Shown here: positions 1 through 7,573 of the stretch, piece after piece
How positions within the stretch are numbered: position 1 is the stretch's first letter
Layout: every line of letters starts with the position of its first letter
Source: Rhodoferax sp.
Lineage (GTDB): Bacteria > Pseudomonadota > Gammaproteobacteria > Burkholderiales > Burkholderiaceae_C
Assembly: GCA_026785765.1 (NCBI GenBank)
Contig: JAJAZK010000195.1
Coordinates: forward strand, 1 to 11,399
Length of the DNA: 11,399 bases
Direction of reading: 5' to 3'
Notes under the pieces: generated by a model
What the model saw: only the letters and a program-made list of their open reading frames with translations
Databases searched by the model: none
Told to the model about the DNA's origin: nothing
Made by a program: the position numbers and the translations under genes

Positions 1-2086
1 CACCGTCGAGTGCGATGTCGCCATGCATTTCGCCGTCGACTTCCAGCCACGGCGCCTCGGTGCGCAGCAATTCCAGTGCGCGGCGCATTTTCATGGCGCT
101 GGGAAGGTTGCTGCTGCCAAAATTCGAGTGCGACAACAACGCCGCCTTCGGGTGGATGCCAAAGCGCATCATCTCCTCGGCCGCCATTACCGTGATCTCG
201 GTCAGTTCCTCGGCGCTGGGGTCATAGTTGACATGGGTGTCGACCAAGAACACCTGGCGCCCCGGCAGTAGCAGGCCGTTCATGCAGGCATAGATCGGCA
301 AGTCCTGAGGCGTGCTGGGGCTGCCACCCAGACGCTTGCCGATCACCTGGTCGATGTAGGTGAGGTGTAGGGCGGTAGTGCCCCAAGTACCACAGATCAT
401 TCCGTCCACGTCACCCTTGTGAAGCAACATCGCGCCGATCAACGTCAGGCGCCTGCGCATCTCGATCTTGGCCATCGGGATCGTGGTGCCCTTGCGCTCG
501 GTCATCCGGTGGTAGGTCTGCCAGAAATCACGGTAACGCGCGTCATGCTCGACGTTGACCACTTCATAGTCTTGCCCTTCGCGCAGGCGCAAGCCGAATT
601 TTTCGATGCGCTGCGCCATCACCTTGGGTCGGCCGATCAAGGTCGGACGCGCCACCCCTTCATCGACCACGATCTGGCAGGCGCGCAGCACGCGTTCGTC
701 CTCACCTTCGCAGAACGCGACGCGTTTGTGCTTCGCGGCTTTCGCGGCGGCGAAAATTGGGCGCATGGCAGTGCCCGAGGCGTAGACGAAACTCTGCAGC
801 CGATCCCGGTAGGCGTCCATGTCCATGATCGGTCGCAGCGCGACGCCGCTGTCCGCTGCCGCCTGGGCCACGGCGGGTGCGATCTTCATCATCAGCCGCG
901 GGTCGAACGGCTTGGGGATCAGGTAGTTGGGCCCGAACGCGAGCTGCTGCCCGGCATAGGCCGCAGCCACCACCTCGCTTTGCTCGGCCTGGGCCAGCTC
1001 GGCAATGGCGTGGACGGCGGCGATTTCCATTTCAAGCGTGATGGTGGAAGCACCTGCATCCAGCGCACCGCGGAATATGTAGGGGAAACACAGTACGTTG
1101 TTGACCTGATTCGGATAGTCCGTGCGCCCGGTGGCCATGATGGCGTCCGTGCGCACGGCTTCTACCTCTTCCGGCAGGATCTCGGGCGTCGGGTTGGCCA
1201 GCGCAAAGATCAACGGGCGCTCTGCCATCCTGGCGACCATATCGGGCTTGAGCACACCACCGGCCGACAGGCCCAGGAAAATATCTGCGCCTTCGATCAC
1301 CTCGGACAGAGTGCGGGCTGAGGTCTGCTGGGCAAACACAATCTTGTCGGCGTCCATCAACTCGGTTCGGCCGGCATAAACAACGCCGGCCAGATCGGTG
1401 ACGAAGATGTTTTCGCGCTTTATTCCCAACTTCACCAGCAGTCCAAGACAGGCCAGTGCCGCCGCCCCGGCGCCGGATGTCACCAGCTTGACTTTGCCCG
1501 GATCTTTGCCAACCACCTTGAGCCCATTGAGCATGGCAGCACCGACCACGATGGCGGTGCCATGCTGGTCGTCGTGGAACACCGGGATCTTCATGCGGTC
1601 GCGCAGCTTGCGCTCGACGTAAAAGCAGTCGGGTGCCTTGATGTCTTCCAGGTTGATGCCGCCAAAGGTCGGCTCCAGCGCAGCGATGATATCGACCAGT
1701 TTGTCGAGGTCGTGTTTCTCATTTATCTCGATGTCGAACACATCGATGCCGGCGAACTTCTTGAACAGGACCGCCTTGCCCTCCATCACCGGTTTGGCTG
1801 CCAGCGGACCGATGTCGCCCAGCCCGAGCACGGCCGTGCCGTTGGTGATCACCGCGACCAGGTTGCCGCGACTGGTGTACTTGAACGCGTTGTTCGGATC
1901 CTTGACGATTTCCTCACAGGGGGCGGCAACGCCTGGTGAATACGCCAGTGCCAGGTCATGCTGGTTGACCAGTTGCTTGGTCGCTTCCACGCCAATTTTC
2001 CCGGGCTTGGGGAACTCGTGGTACTCCAGTGCCGCACGGCGCAACTCGGCGCGTTTGTCGACAGGCTTCAGGGATTCGTCGGCCAT
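1..2086 (-). CDS. maeB: NADP-dependent malic enzyme fused to phosphotransacetylase domain (MaeB), C-terminus cut by window edge
   Basis: Oxidatively decarboxylates malate to pyruvate with NADP+, in the cytoplasm. The frame is open from ATG 2086 to base 1, giving 695 visible codons. The family is about 760 aa, so roughly the last 65-75 residues lie off the left edge. The malic N-terminal domain (about residues 20-160) has the LAYSPGVAAPCEEI segment with Tyr49, and MEGKAVLFKKFAGID with the catalytic lysine region near 104-110. Metal-ligand motifs are NLEDIKAPDCF (Glu147, Asp148) and FHDDQHGTA (Asp172/173). The NAD(P)-binding fold has SGAGAAA near 204-210. From about 430 on, a phosphotransacetylase-like domain follows (FVYASGT, EGEDERVLRA, MICGTWGTT, HGDIALDG). 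In the MaeB family this tail is regulatory (acetyl-CoA response) rather than a working Pta. The start is supported by AGGAG 9 nt upstream. The 153-bp spacer upstream suggests its own transcript. Confidence 0.95.
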   Translation of the reverse strand, partial: MADESLKPVDKRAELRRAALEYHEFPKPGKIGVEATKQLVNQHDLALAYSPGVAAPCEEIVKDPNNAFKYTSRGNLVAVITNGTAVLGLGDIGPLAAKPVMEGKAVLFKKFAGIDVFDIEINEKHDLDKLVDIIAALEPTFGGINLEDIKAPDCFYVERKLRDRMKIPVFHDDQHGTAIVVGAAMLNGLKVVGKDPGKVKLVTSGAGAAALACLGLLVKLGIKRENIFVTDLAGVVYAGRTELMDADKIVFAQQTSARTLSEVIEGADIFLGLSAGGVLKPDMVARMAERPLIFALANPTPEILPEEVEAVRTDAIMATGRTDYPNQVNNVLCFPYIFRGALDAGASTITLEMEIAAVHAIAELAQAEQSEVVAAAYAGQQLAFGPNYLIPKPFDPRLMMKIAPAVAQAAADSGVALRPIMDMDAYRDRLQSFVYASGTAMRPIFAAAKAAKHKRVAFCEGEDERVLRACQIVVDEGVARPTLIGRPKVMAQRIEKFGLRLREGQDYEVVNVEHDARYRDFWQTYHRMTERKGTTIPMAKIEMRRRLTLIGAMLLHKGDVDGMICGTWGTTALHLTYIDQVIGKRLGGSPSTPQDLPIYACMNGLLLPGRQVFLVDTHVNYDPSAEELTEITVMAAEEMMRFGIHPKAALLSHSNFGSSNLPSAMKMRRALELLRTEAPWLEVDGEMHGDIALDG

Positions 2087-2239
2087 GGTTCGGGTCTCCT
2101 GCGGTGGTCCGATTGGCGCCAGCCCTGGGTGGCCTTCGTCGCGCGAGGTGCCGGATTGTAGGCCGGTACCCCGTGCTGGCCGAGCTTGGGAAGCCCATCC
2201 TGCAATGGTGCACGATCGGCTGTCGGCGGGCAACGCAGA
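2087..2239 (-). promoter_or_regulatory. Spacer with probable maeB promoter
   Basis: This 153-bp gap lies between the stop of the PhyH-like gene and the start of maeB, both on the minus strand. It holds TACAAT (2155-2160, minus strand), a 5/6 match to a -10 box, about 70 nt before the ATG. No good -35 hexamer is present at 16-18 nt spacing. I saw no stem followed by a T-run, so there is no clear intrinsic terminator for the upstream operon. The promoter is inferred from the gap size and the -10-like box only. Confidence 0.3.
2096..2100 (-). promoter_or_regulatory. Ribosome binding site of maeB
   Basis: On the minus strand AGGAG lies 9 nt before the ATG at 2086. It is the only strong Shine-Dalgarno near the N-terminus and fixes the MADESLKP start. 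Confidence 0.75.
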
Positions 2240-3079
2240 TCAGACGAATCCGCGCAACGCAAGGGAGCCGTCGCGCTGCAACCAGTTGGATGCCGCATAG
2301 TGCGCGCGCGCGTCAGTGGCATGCAGCGTATAGGCGTGGCGTGAACGCGCCGAGCGATTCGGCGCGCTGTAGTGTGGCAACAGGCCATGGAACACCACCA
2401 GTGTGCCCGCTGCCACTTCCAGCGGGATTGCGGAGTTCGCATCGGGCCATGCGGTTGCGTCGAGTTTTTCCATCGCCACCGTGTCGCCAGTGCGCACGAA
2501 CCGTTCGCGCAATGGGCTGTGGTGTCCGCCCGGCTGCACCCACAGGCAGCCGTTGCCCAGGTTGGCCTCTTCCAATGCGAACCAGAACGTTGTGACCGTT
2601 CGCGGCTGAGTGTCGAAAAAAGTCGCGTCCTGGTGCCAACCCACTTCGCCACCGATCCCCGGTTGCTTGAAGATGTACATCGACTGCCACAACACGGCCT
2701 GTTCCAGACCAATGCTGCAAGCCAGCGCCTGCAATGCGTTGCCGCGCGAAAAGCGGTCGAACAGTGGATCCAGGTCGTGCAGCGCGTGGCCGATCTTGTT
2801 GATGGACAAGGCTTTGTCCTGTTTCAGGCTGCCGTCGCGAGCAAAGGCCTCTTCCTCGAAGAAGCAGCGGATCTTGTCCGCCGAGCCCAGAAAATAGCGG
2901 TCCGCCGTGCGCGCCTGCTCCTTGGTGGTGAATACCGACACACTGCCCGATGGATCAAACGCGTCAACGATCTCGGCGGCGCGCTGGCGCAGACTCGCGA
3001 TCTCGTCCGCACCCTTGAAACCAGGCAGGACCAGGTAGCCGTCTTGCAGGAATCGCTCGCCCAGTGCAGTGCTTGGCAT
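2240..3079 (-). CDS. PhyH-family Fe(II)/2-oxoglutarate dioxygenase, PHYHD1-like
   Basis: A 279-aa cytosolic non-heme iron dioxygenase; the substrate is unknown. The facial triad is visible as His149 and Asp151 (GWHQDATFF) with His236 (LLPHYSAPN). Arg247, 11 residues after the last His, should bind 2-oxoglutarate. This matches the His-to-His and His-to-Arg spacings of human phytanoyl-CoA hydroxylase. The body is close to animal PHYHD1: YFLGSADKIRCFFEEEAF (62-79), LSINKIGHALHDLDPLFDRF (91-110), QSMYIFKQPGIGGEV (132-146), NGCLWVQPG (176-184) and RHAYTLH (247-253). Compared from memory, these blocks are shared with PHYHD1 rather than with ectoine hydroxylase or phytanoyl-CoA hydroxylase. The ATG is 6 bp after the pepP stop with only a weak GCGGG upstream, so translation is probably coupled. 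It is last in a murU-pepP operon, where pepP operons of other proteobacteria often carry ubiquinone hydroxylases. Confidence 0.88.
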   Translation of the reverse strand: MPSTALGERFLQDGYLVLPGFKGADEIASLRQRAAEIVDAFDPSGSVSVFTTKEQARTADRYFLGSADKIRCFFEEEAFARDGSLKQDKALSINKIGHALHDLDPLFDRFSRGNALQALACSIGLEQAVLWQSMYIFKQPGIGGEVGWHQDATFFDTQPRTVTTFWFALEEANLGNGCLWVQPGGHHSPLRERFVRTGDTVAMEKLDATAWPDANSAIPLEVAAGTLVVFHGLLPHYSAPNRSARSRHAYTLHATDARAHYAASNWLQRDGSLALRGFV

Positions 3080-3085
3080 ACCGTG

Positions 3086-4477
3086 TCAGGCCCGCATCAG
3101 TGCCTCGATTTCATCCGGTCTGACCGGCACGCCACGGCTGATGAGTTCGCAACCGGTGTCCGTCACGATGGCGTCGTCTTCGATGCGGATGCCGATGTTG
3201 TGGAAATGCTCCGGTACGCCGTCGGCCGGACGTACGTAAAGCCCCGGCTCGATGGTCAGCGCCATGCCCGCTCGCAGTACCCGCGCCGGGCGGTTCATCA
3301 CGGTTTCTCCAGTCAGCGCATCGTTACGCGGGCTGCCCATGCCCAATTCGGAGGGTTCGAGGTAGGCGCCGCAATCGTGTACGTCCATGCCCAGCCAGTG
3401 GCTGGTCCGGTGCATGTAGAACTGGAAGTAGCTGCGTTTCTCGATCACGTCGTCCAGCGAACCGACCTTGTCCTTGTCCAGCAGTCCCAGGTCCAGCATG
3501 CCCTGGGCCAGCACCTTGACGCTGGCCTCGTGTGGGTCGGTAAAACGCGCGCCGGGTATGGTCGTTGCAACTGCCGCCTCCTGGCTGGCCAGCACCAGCT
3601 CATACAGGGTGCGTTGCGGGCCGCTGAAGCGGCCGTTGGCGGGAAAGGTGCGTGTGATATCGCTGGCATAACCGTCGAGCTCGCAGCCGGCGTCGATCAG
3701 TACGAGTTCGCCGTCACGCACCGGCGCCGCGTCGGCCCGGTAGTGCAGCACACAGGCGTTGGCCCCGGCCGCGACGATGGATCCATAGGCCGGGTATTGC
3801 GAGCCATGGCGGCGAAACTCGTGCAGCAATTCTGCGTCAAGGTGGTACTCGCGTACCTGCTGGCCATCACGCAACATGCGCGCCGAGAGTTGCATCGCGC
3901 GCACGTGGGCGCCGGCACTGATCTGCGCGGCGCGGCGCATGGTGGCCTGCTCCTGCGCGTCTTTGGTCAATCGCATTTCATCGAGCACGCCGCACAGGTC
4001 GCGTTGTTGCTCCGGGCACAGCGAGCCGAAACGAGCCCGTGCGCGCACGCTCGACAGCCAGCCATCGACCCTTGACTCCAGCCCCTTGTGGATGCCAAAC
4101 GGATACCACACTGCGTCCCGCCCATCCAGCAGTTTGGGAAGCTGGGCATCAAGCTCGGTTACGGAAAATGCCGCATCGACGAACAAGCGGGCGGGTGCGT
4201 CGGCCGGGCCGAGGCGGTAACCGTCCCACACCTCACGCTCCATATCCTTGGGCTGGCAGAACAGCGTGGTGTGGCCACTGCCACTGATCACCAGCCAGGC
4301 GTGTGGTTCGCCAAACCCGCTCAAATAATGGAAGTAGCTGTCATGCCGGTACAAAAAGTCGGAGTCGCGGTTGCGTTGGCGTTCGGGCGCAGTGGGTACG
4401 ACGGCAATTCCGTGTTGGCCGATCTGGGCCGCCAGGCGGCCGCGCCGTGCCGCATAGGTCGATGGAGTCATGGTCAT
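3086..4477 (-). CDS. pepP: Xaa-Pro aminopeptidase P (M24B metallopeptidase)
   Basis: Releases the N-terminal residue from peptides with proline in second place; cytoplasmic, dinuclear Mn. It has 463 aa, against about 440 in E. coli. The N-terminal aminopeptidase-P domain covers about residues 5-150 (SDFLYRHDSYFHYLSGF, 39-55) and the pita-bread catalytic domain about 175-445. Metal ligands can be placed by motif: Asp262 (LVLIDAG), Asp273 (SDITRTFP), His360 (SHWLGMDVHD), Glu410 (TIEPGLY) and Glu433 (IRIEDD). His245 (LHYRAD) and His367 complete the active site. Between His367 and Glu410 there is an insertion of about 20 residues (around 375-396) relative to the E. coli enzyme, which explains the extra length. 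The start at 4477 has a weak Shine-Dalgarno and sits 7 bp after the murU stop. A second in-frame ATG is at 4471. It is the middle gene of murU-pepP-phyH-like. Confidence 0.95.
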   Translation of the reverse strand: MTMTPSTYAARRGRLAAQIGQHGIAVVPTAPERQRNRDSDFLYRHDSYFHYLSGFGEPHAWLVISGSGHTTLFCQPKDMEREVWDGYRLGPADAPARLFVDAAFSVTELDAQLPKLLDGRDAVWYPFGIHKGLESRVDGWLSSVRARARFGSLCPEQQRDLCGVLDEMRLTKDAQEQATMRRAAQISAGAHVRAMQLSARMLRDGQQVREYHLDAELLHEFRRHGSQYPAYGSIVAAGANACVLHYRADAAPVRDGELVLIDAGCELDGYASDITRTFPANGRFSGPQRTLYELVLASQEAAVATTIPGARFTDPHEASVKVLAQGMLDLGLLDKDKVGSLDDVIEKRSYFQFYMHRTSHWLGMDVHDCGAYLEPSELGMGSPRNDALTGETVMNRPARVLRAGMALTIEPGLYVRPADGVPEHFHNIGIRIEDDAIVTDTGCELISRGVPVRPDEIEALMRA

Positions 4478-4484
4478 TTCAGTT

Positions 4485-5285
4485 TCATTGATCGCGTGGA
4501 TCGGGTGTTTGGTTGAGCCGGACCAGCCGCTCGGGCGTGCCTACGTCGGCCCATTCCCCAGTGTATATCTCCGCCGTCACCTGGGTGTCTTCCATCGCTG
4601 CGCGCAGAATTGGCGCAAGACGCGCTGCCCGACCCTCCGGGTTCCCTGGCGGGATGTCGCAATAGGGTGGCCTGAACAGCGCCTTGCGGTAAAGGGCAAT
4701 CGTGGAAAAGGTGAGTTGCTGCGTGTCGCTCGCAAGAGCGCGGTACACCGGGCCGCAGGCATCAGCGGGCGCCGCCTCCAGCCCGAAGTCCCCGTGTGGA
4801 TGGTGCTCCGGGTTGGGCACGAGCCAGACATGGGCCAGTCTCCCGCTCGCCGCGAAACGCTGCATCGCAGCGTTGGAAAACACGAAATCGGGCGCAAACA
4901 CATCACCGGCGAGTACCCAGAACACATCGCTCAGGTCAGGCAACACACGCACGATGCCGCCAGCGGTTTCCAGCGCATGGCCAAAGTCCAGGCCTTCATG
5001 CGAATAACGTATCCGCACTGGCTTCGTGCGGCAGGGACGATCCTGCTGCAGCGGCGCAGCGGGCACAAAGTTGTCGCCAAAGTGGTCGCAGATCTGGTGC
5101 GCCAGCCAGTCGGTGTTCACCACCACACGTTCGATGCCTGCGCGCGCCAACGCCTCCAGCGGCCATTGCATCAAGGGTTTGCCGTGCACCCGCAGCAGCG
5201 GTTTGGGGCAGGTGTCCGTTATCGGCCGCATGCGCGCACCGCGGCCTGCGGCAAGAATCATGGCCTGGTTCAGCGCTGCGTGCAT
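4485..5285 (-). CDS. murU: N-acetylmuramate alpha-1-phosphate uridylyltransferase-like nucleotidyltransferase (MurU)
   Basis: Predicted to make UDP-MurNAc from MurNAc-1-phosphate and UTP in the peptidoglycan recycling route that bypasses de novo MurA/MurB synthesis. From ATG 5285 it is 266 aa. The nucleotidyltransferase signature MILAAGRGARMRP (9-21) is followed by CPKPLLRVHGKPL (26-38). ETAGGIVRVLP (106-116), LAGDVF with metal-binding Asp128, NPEHHPHGDFGL (158-169) and EWADVGTPERL with Asp247 match P. putida MurU as I recall it. The protein is about 40 residues longer than that enzyme (about 223 aa), partly through an insert after the GD of HFGDN (about 71-89) and a longer N-terminus. Neither ATG 5285 nor the inner ATG 5261 (MILAAG) has a good Shine-Dalgarno. 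I chose 5285 because homologs have a few residues before the signature. The usual partner kinase AmgK is not in the window. Related glucose-1-phosphate nucleotidyltransferases are the alternative. Confidence 0.85.
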   Translation of the reverse strand: MHAALNQAMILAAGRGARMRPITDTCPKPLLRVHGKPLMQWPLEALARAGIERVVVNTDWLAHQICDHFGDNFVPAAPLQQDRPCRTKPVRIRYSHEGLDFGHALETAGGIVRVLPDLSDVFWVLAGDVFAPDFVFSNAAMQRFAASGRLAHVWLVPNPEHHPHGDFGLEAAPADACGPVYRALASDTQQLTFSTIALYRKALFRPPYCDIPPGNPEGRAARLAPILRAAMEDTQVTAEIYTGEWADVGTPERLVRLNQTPDPRDQ

Positions 5286-5436
5286 GCGCTGGACTTTAGC
5301 GCTGAACCACGGCCAGCCCCGGGCCGGACGGGCTGCGGCCTGGCAGCATGCCGGAAATGAGCGCTTCAACCCGAACGATAAAATCAAGCCGGAAACCCCG
5401 GTTCGCAAACCAACCCTGTCCAAGGCCAGCCCCACC
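5286..5436. promoter_or_regulatory. Divergent intergenic region between murU and tkt
   Basis: A 151-bp spacer between divergently transcribed genes must hold the start signals of both the murU-pepP-phyH operon and the tkt-gap operon. On the plus strand TAAAAT (5379-5384) is a 5/6 match to a -10 box, about 53 nt before the tkt ATG. The sequence at -35 distance (5356-5361) is a poor match, which may mean activator dependence. An inverted repeat CAGCCC/GGGCTG (5314-5319 and 5330-5335, 10-nt loop) could be a weak hairpin or an operator; it has no T-run. I cannot place a convincing minus-strand promoter. Confidence 0.45.
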
Positions 5437-7524
5437 ATGACAAGTCCCCAAACAATGGCCAATGCGATCCGTGCGTTGGCAATGGATGCCGTGCAACAAG
5501 CCAACTCCGGCCATCCCGGCGCCCCGATGGGCATGGCCGATATGGCGCTGGCGCTGTGGGGCCCAGCCAGCGCGGGTGGTAATTTGCGCCATAACCCGGC
5601 CAACCCGCATTGGTTCAATCGGGACCGTTTTGTATTGTCCAATGGCCATGCCTCGATGTTGCTGTATGCCTTGCTGCACCTCACCGGTTACGCCTTGCCG
5701 ATGTCCGAACTGAAAAACTTCCGCCAGTTGCACAGCAAGACGCCGGGCCACCCGGAGCACAGGCTGACCCCCGGCGTCGAAACCACCACCGGCCCGCTTG
5801 GCCAGGGTTTCGCGAATGCCGTTGGCATGGCGCTGGCCGAGAAACTGCTGGCGCGCGAGTTCAACCGCGACAGCCTGGCGGTGGTGGACCACCACACCTA
5901 TGTGTTTATGGGCGACGGCTGCATGATGGAGGGCATCAGCCACGAGGCTGCTGCTTTGGCAGGCGCCTGGAAGCTGAACAAGCTGATTGCGCTGTACGAC
6001 GACAACGGCATCTCCATCGACGGCCAGGTGGCACCGTGGTTCGTTGATAACACCGCCCTGCGCTTTGTGGCCAACGGCTGGAATGTGGTGGGACCGATCG
6101 ACGGGCATGATGCGGCCACCGTGTCAAGAGCCATTGCGGACGCGAAACACTCGGTCGAATGCCCGACGCTGATCATGTGCAAGACCCACATTGGCCAGGG
6201 CAGCCCGAACCGGGCCAATACCGCCAAGGCGCACGGCGAGGCCCTGGGCGTCGAAGAGGTCAAGCTGCCCCGGGCCGCGCTGGGCTGGGACTATCCGCCA
6301 TTCGAGATTCCGGCGCAAATCAGCGCCGCCTGGAGCGCCATAGCCGACGGTGCACTAGCCGAACAGCAATGGAATACGCTGTTTGCAACTTACAAGGCGG
6401 CTTATCCGCAACTGGCGAGCGAGTTTGCGCGCCGTATGCAAGGTGAGTTGCCCAAGTCATTTGACCAAACCGCGGTCGATGCCGTGATCGCTGCAGATAC
6501 CAAGGCGGAGACCGTCGCCTCGCGCAAAGCCTCCCAACTGGCGCTGGAGTTGTTCACTGCGGCTCTGCCGGAAATGCTGGGCGGCTCGGCCGACCTGACC
6601 GGCTCCAACCTGACCAATACCAAGTCCACACCGAGCCTGCGCTTCAACCTCGCCGGCGAAGTGGTGCAGACGCCAGATGCTGCGGGCACGCTGGTGGGTG
6701 GGCGCCATATCAATTACGGCGTCCGTGAATTCGGCATGGCGGCGATCATGAACGGCATCGCCTTGCACGGTGGCCTCGTTCCCTACGGCGGCACCTTTCT
6801 CACCTTCAGTGACTACAGCCGCAACGCGATCCGCATGGCCGCGCTGATGCGCCTGCGCGTGGTGCACGTGTTCACCCATGACAGCATCGGCCTGGGAGAG
6901 GATGGCCCGACCCACCAGTCGATCGAACACGCGGCGTCGCTGCGCCTGATTCCGGGCCTGGATGTGTGGCGGCCGGGCGACACAGCGGAAACCGCGGTGG
7001 CCTGGGCGGTGGCATTGCAGAATCGCAACCGCCCGACGGCGCTCTTGCTCAGCCGCCAGAACATCAGCTACGCACCCAAAGGAAGTTCGGAGTCTGCGCC
7101 GCAGGCGTATGGACTCGACGCTATCAGCAAGGGTGCCTATGTGCTGGCCGAGCCGGGCGAGGTCGGGCTGCGCAAAAAGGCCCAGGCTGTGATTATTGCC
7201 ACGGGCTCTGAAGTGCAACTGGCGCTCAAGGCGCAAACGCTGCTTGCCGCGCGCAAGATCGCGGTGCGCGTGGTTTCGATGCCCAGCACCACCACCTTTG
7301 ACCGTCAGACGACGGCGTACAAGAGTGCTGTATTGCCCGCTGGTGTGCCGCGCATCGCTGTCGAAATGGGCGTGACCGGCGGCTGGTGGAAATACGGTTG
7401 CGCGGCGGTCGTCGGTATCGATTGTTACGGTGAGTCGGCACCGGCGCCAATTCTGTTCCAACATTTCGGTTTTACACCGGAGAACGTTGTCGACACCGTG
7501 CAACAGGTGCTGCGCAAGCGCTAA
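5437..7524 (+). CDS. tkt: Transketolase
   Basis: A ThDP- and Mg-dependent enzyme that moves two-carbon ketol units between sugar phosphates in the pentose phosphate (or Calvin) pathway; cytoplasmic dimer. It has 695 aa, close to E. coli TktA (663). The N-terminal ThDP domain has SGHPGAPMGMAD (24-35; His26), SNGHASML (68-75; His71), KTPGHPE (101-107; His105) and the ThDP/Mg motif MGDGCMMEGISHE (158-170) with DDNGISIDG (188-196; Asn190). The middle pyrimidine domain has NYGVREFGMAA, with the activating glutamate near 431, and FTHDSIGLGEDGPTHQ near 479-494. The C-terminal domain carries IIATGSEVQLAL and GESAPAPILFQHFGF. The frame stays open 411 bases further upstream, but that overlaps murU and its divergent start. 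MTSPQTMANAIRAL at 5437 aligns with the E. coli N-terminus; a second ATG lies at 5455. It heads the tkt-gap-DMT run. Confidence 0.97.
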   Translation: MTSPQTMANAIRALAMDAVQQANSGHPGAPMGMADMALALWGPASAGGNLRHNPANPHWFNRDRFVLSNGHASMLLYALLHLTGYALPMSELKNFRQLHSKTPGHPEHRLTPGVETTTGPLGQGFANAVGMALAEKLLAREFNRDSLAVVDHHTYVFMGDGCMMEGISHEAAALAGAWKLNKLIALYDDNGISIDGQVAPWFVDNTALRFVANGWNVVGPIDGHDAATVSRAIADAKHSVECPTLIMCKTHIGQGSPNRANTAKAHGEALGVEEVKLPRAALGWDYPPFEIPAQISAAWSAIADGALAEQQWNTLFATYKAAYPQLASEFARRMQGELPKSFDQTAVDAVIAADTKAETVASRKASQLALELFTAALPEMLGGSADLTGSNLTNTKSTPSLRFNLAGEVVQTPDAAGTLVGGRHINYGVREFGMAAIMNGIALHGGLVPYGGTFLTFSDYSRNAIRMAALMRLRVVHVFTHDSIGLGEDGPTHQSIEHAASLRLIPGLDVWRPGDTAETAVAWAVALQNRNRPTALLLSRQNISYAPKGSSESAPQAYGLDAISKGAYVLAEPGEVGLRKKAQAVIIATGSEVQLALKAQTLLAARKIAVRVVSMPSTTTFDRQTTAYKSAVLPAGVPRIAVEMGVTGGWWKYGCAAVVGIDCYGESAPAPILFQHFGFTPENVVDTVQQVLRKR

Positions 7525-7573
7525 ATGTTTCCCGCACCCAGTTTCCCCCTATCAACCATCGGAGCAACAAGTC

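Noticed and set aside
419..1321. Plus-strand open frame of 300 codons opposite maeB
   Set aside because: Antisense shadow of a well-recognised malic enzyme; no domain, RBS or plausible composition.
2372..4075. Long plus-strand open frame (567 codons) opposite the PhyH-like gene and pepP
   Set aside because: It is antisense to two genes with clear motifs, and its translation shows no family features. GC-rich third positions of the real genes keep the opposite frame open.
5314..5335. CAGCCC/GGGCTG inverted repeat as an intrinsic terminator
   Set aside because: The stem is only 6 bp and no T-run follows on either strand. It also lies between divergent genes, where a terminator is not needed.
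5026..5436. N-terminal extension of transketolase to 832 aa
   Set aside because: The extension overlaps murU on the other strand and has no homology to transketolase. The family N-terminus matches the ATG at 5437.
5286..5684. N-terminal extension of MurU to 399 aa
   Set aside because: It runs back through the spacer and into tkt. The nucleotidyltransferase signature starts within 10 residues of ATG 5285.
6457..7503. Minus-strand open frame of 348 codons opposite tkt
   Set aside because: Antisense to conserved transketolase sequence, rich in Arg and His, and with no recognisable motif.
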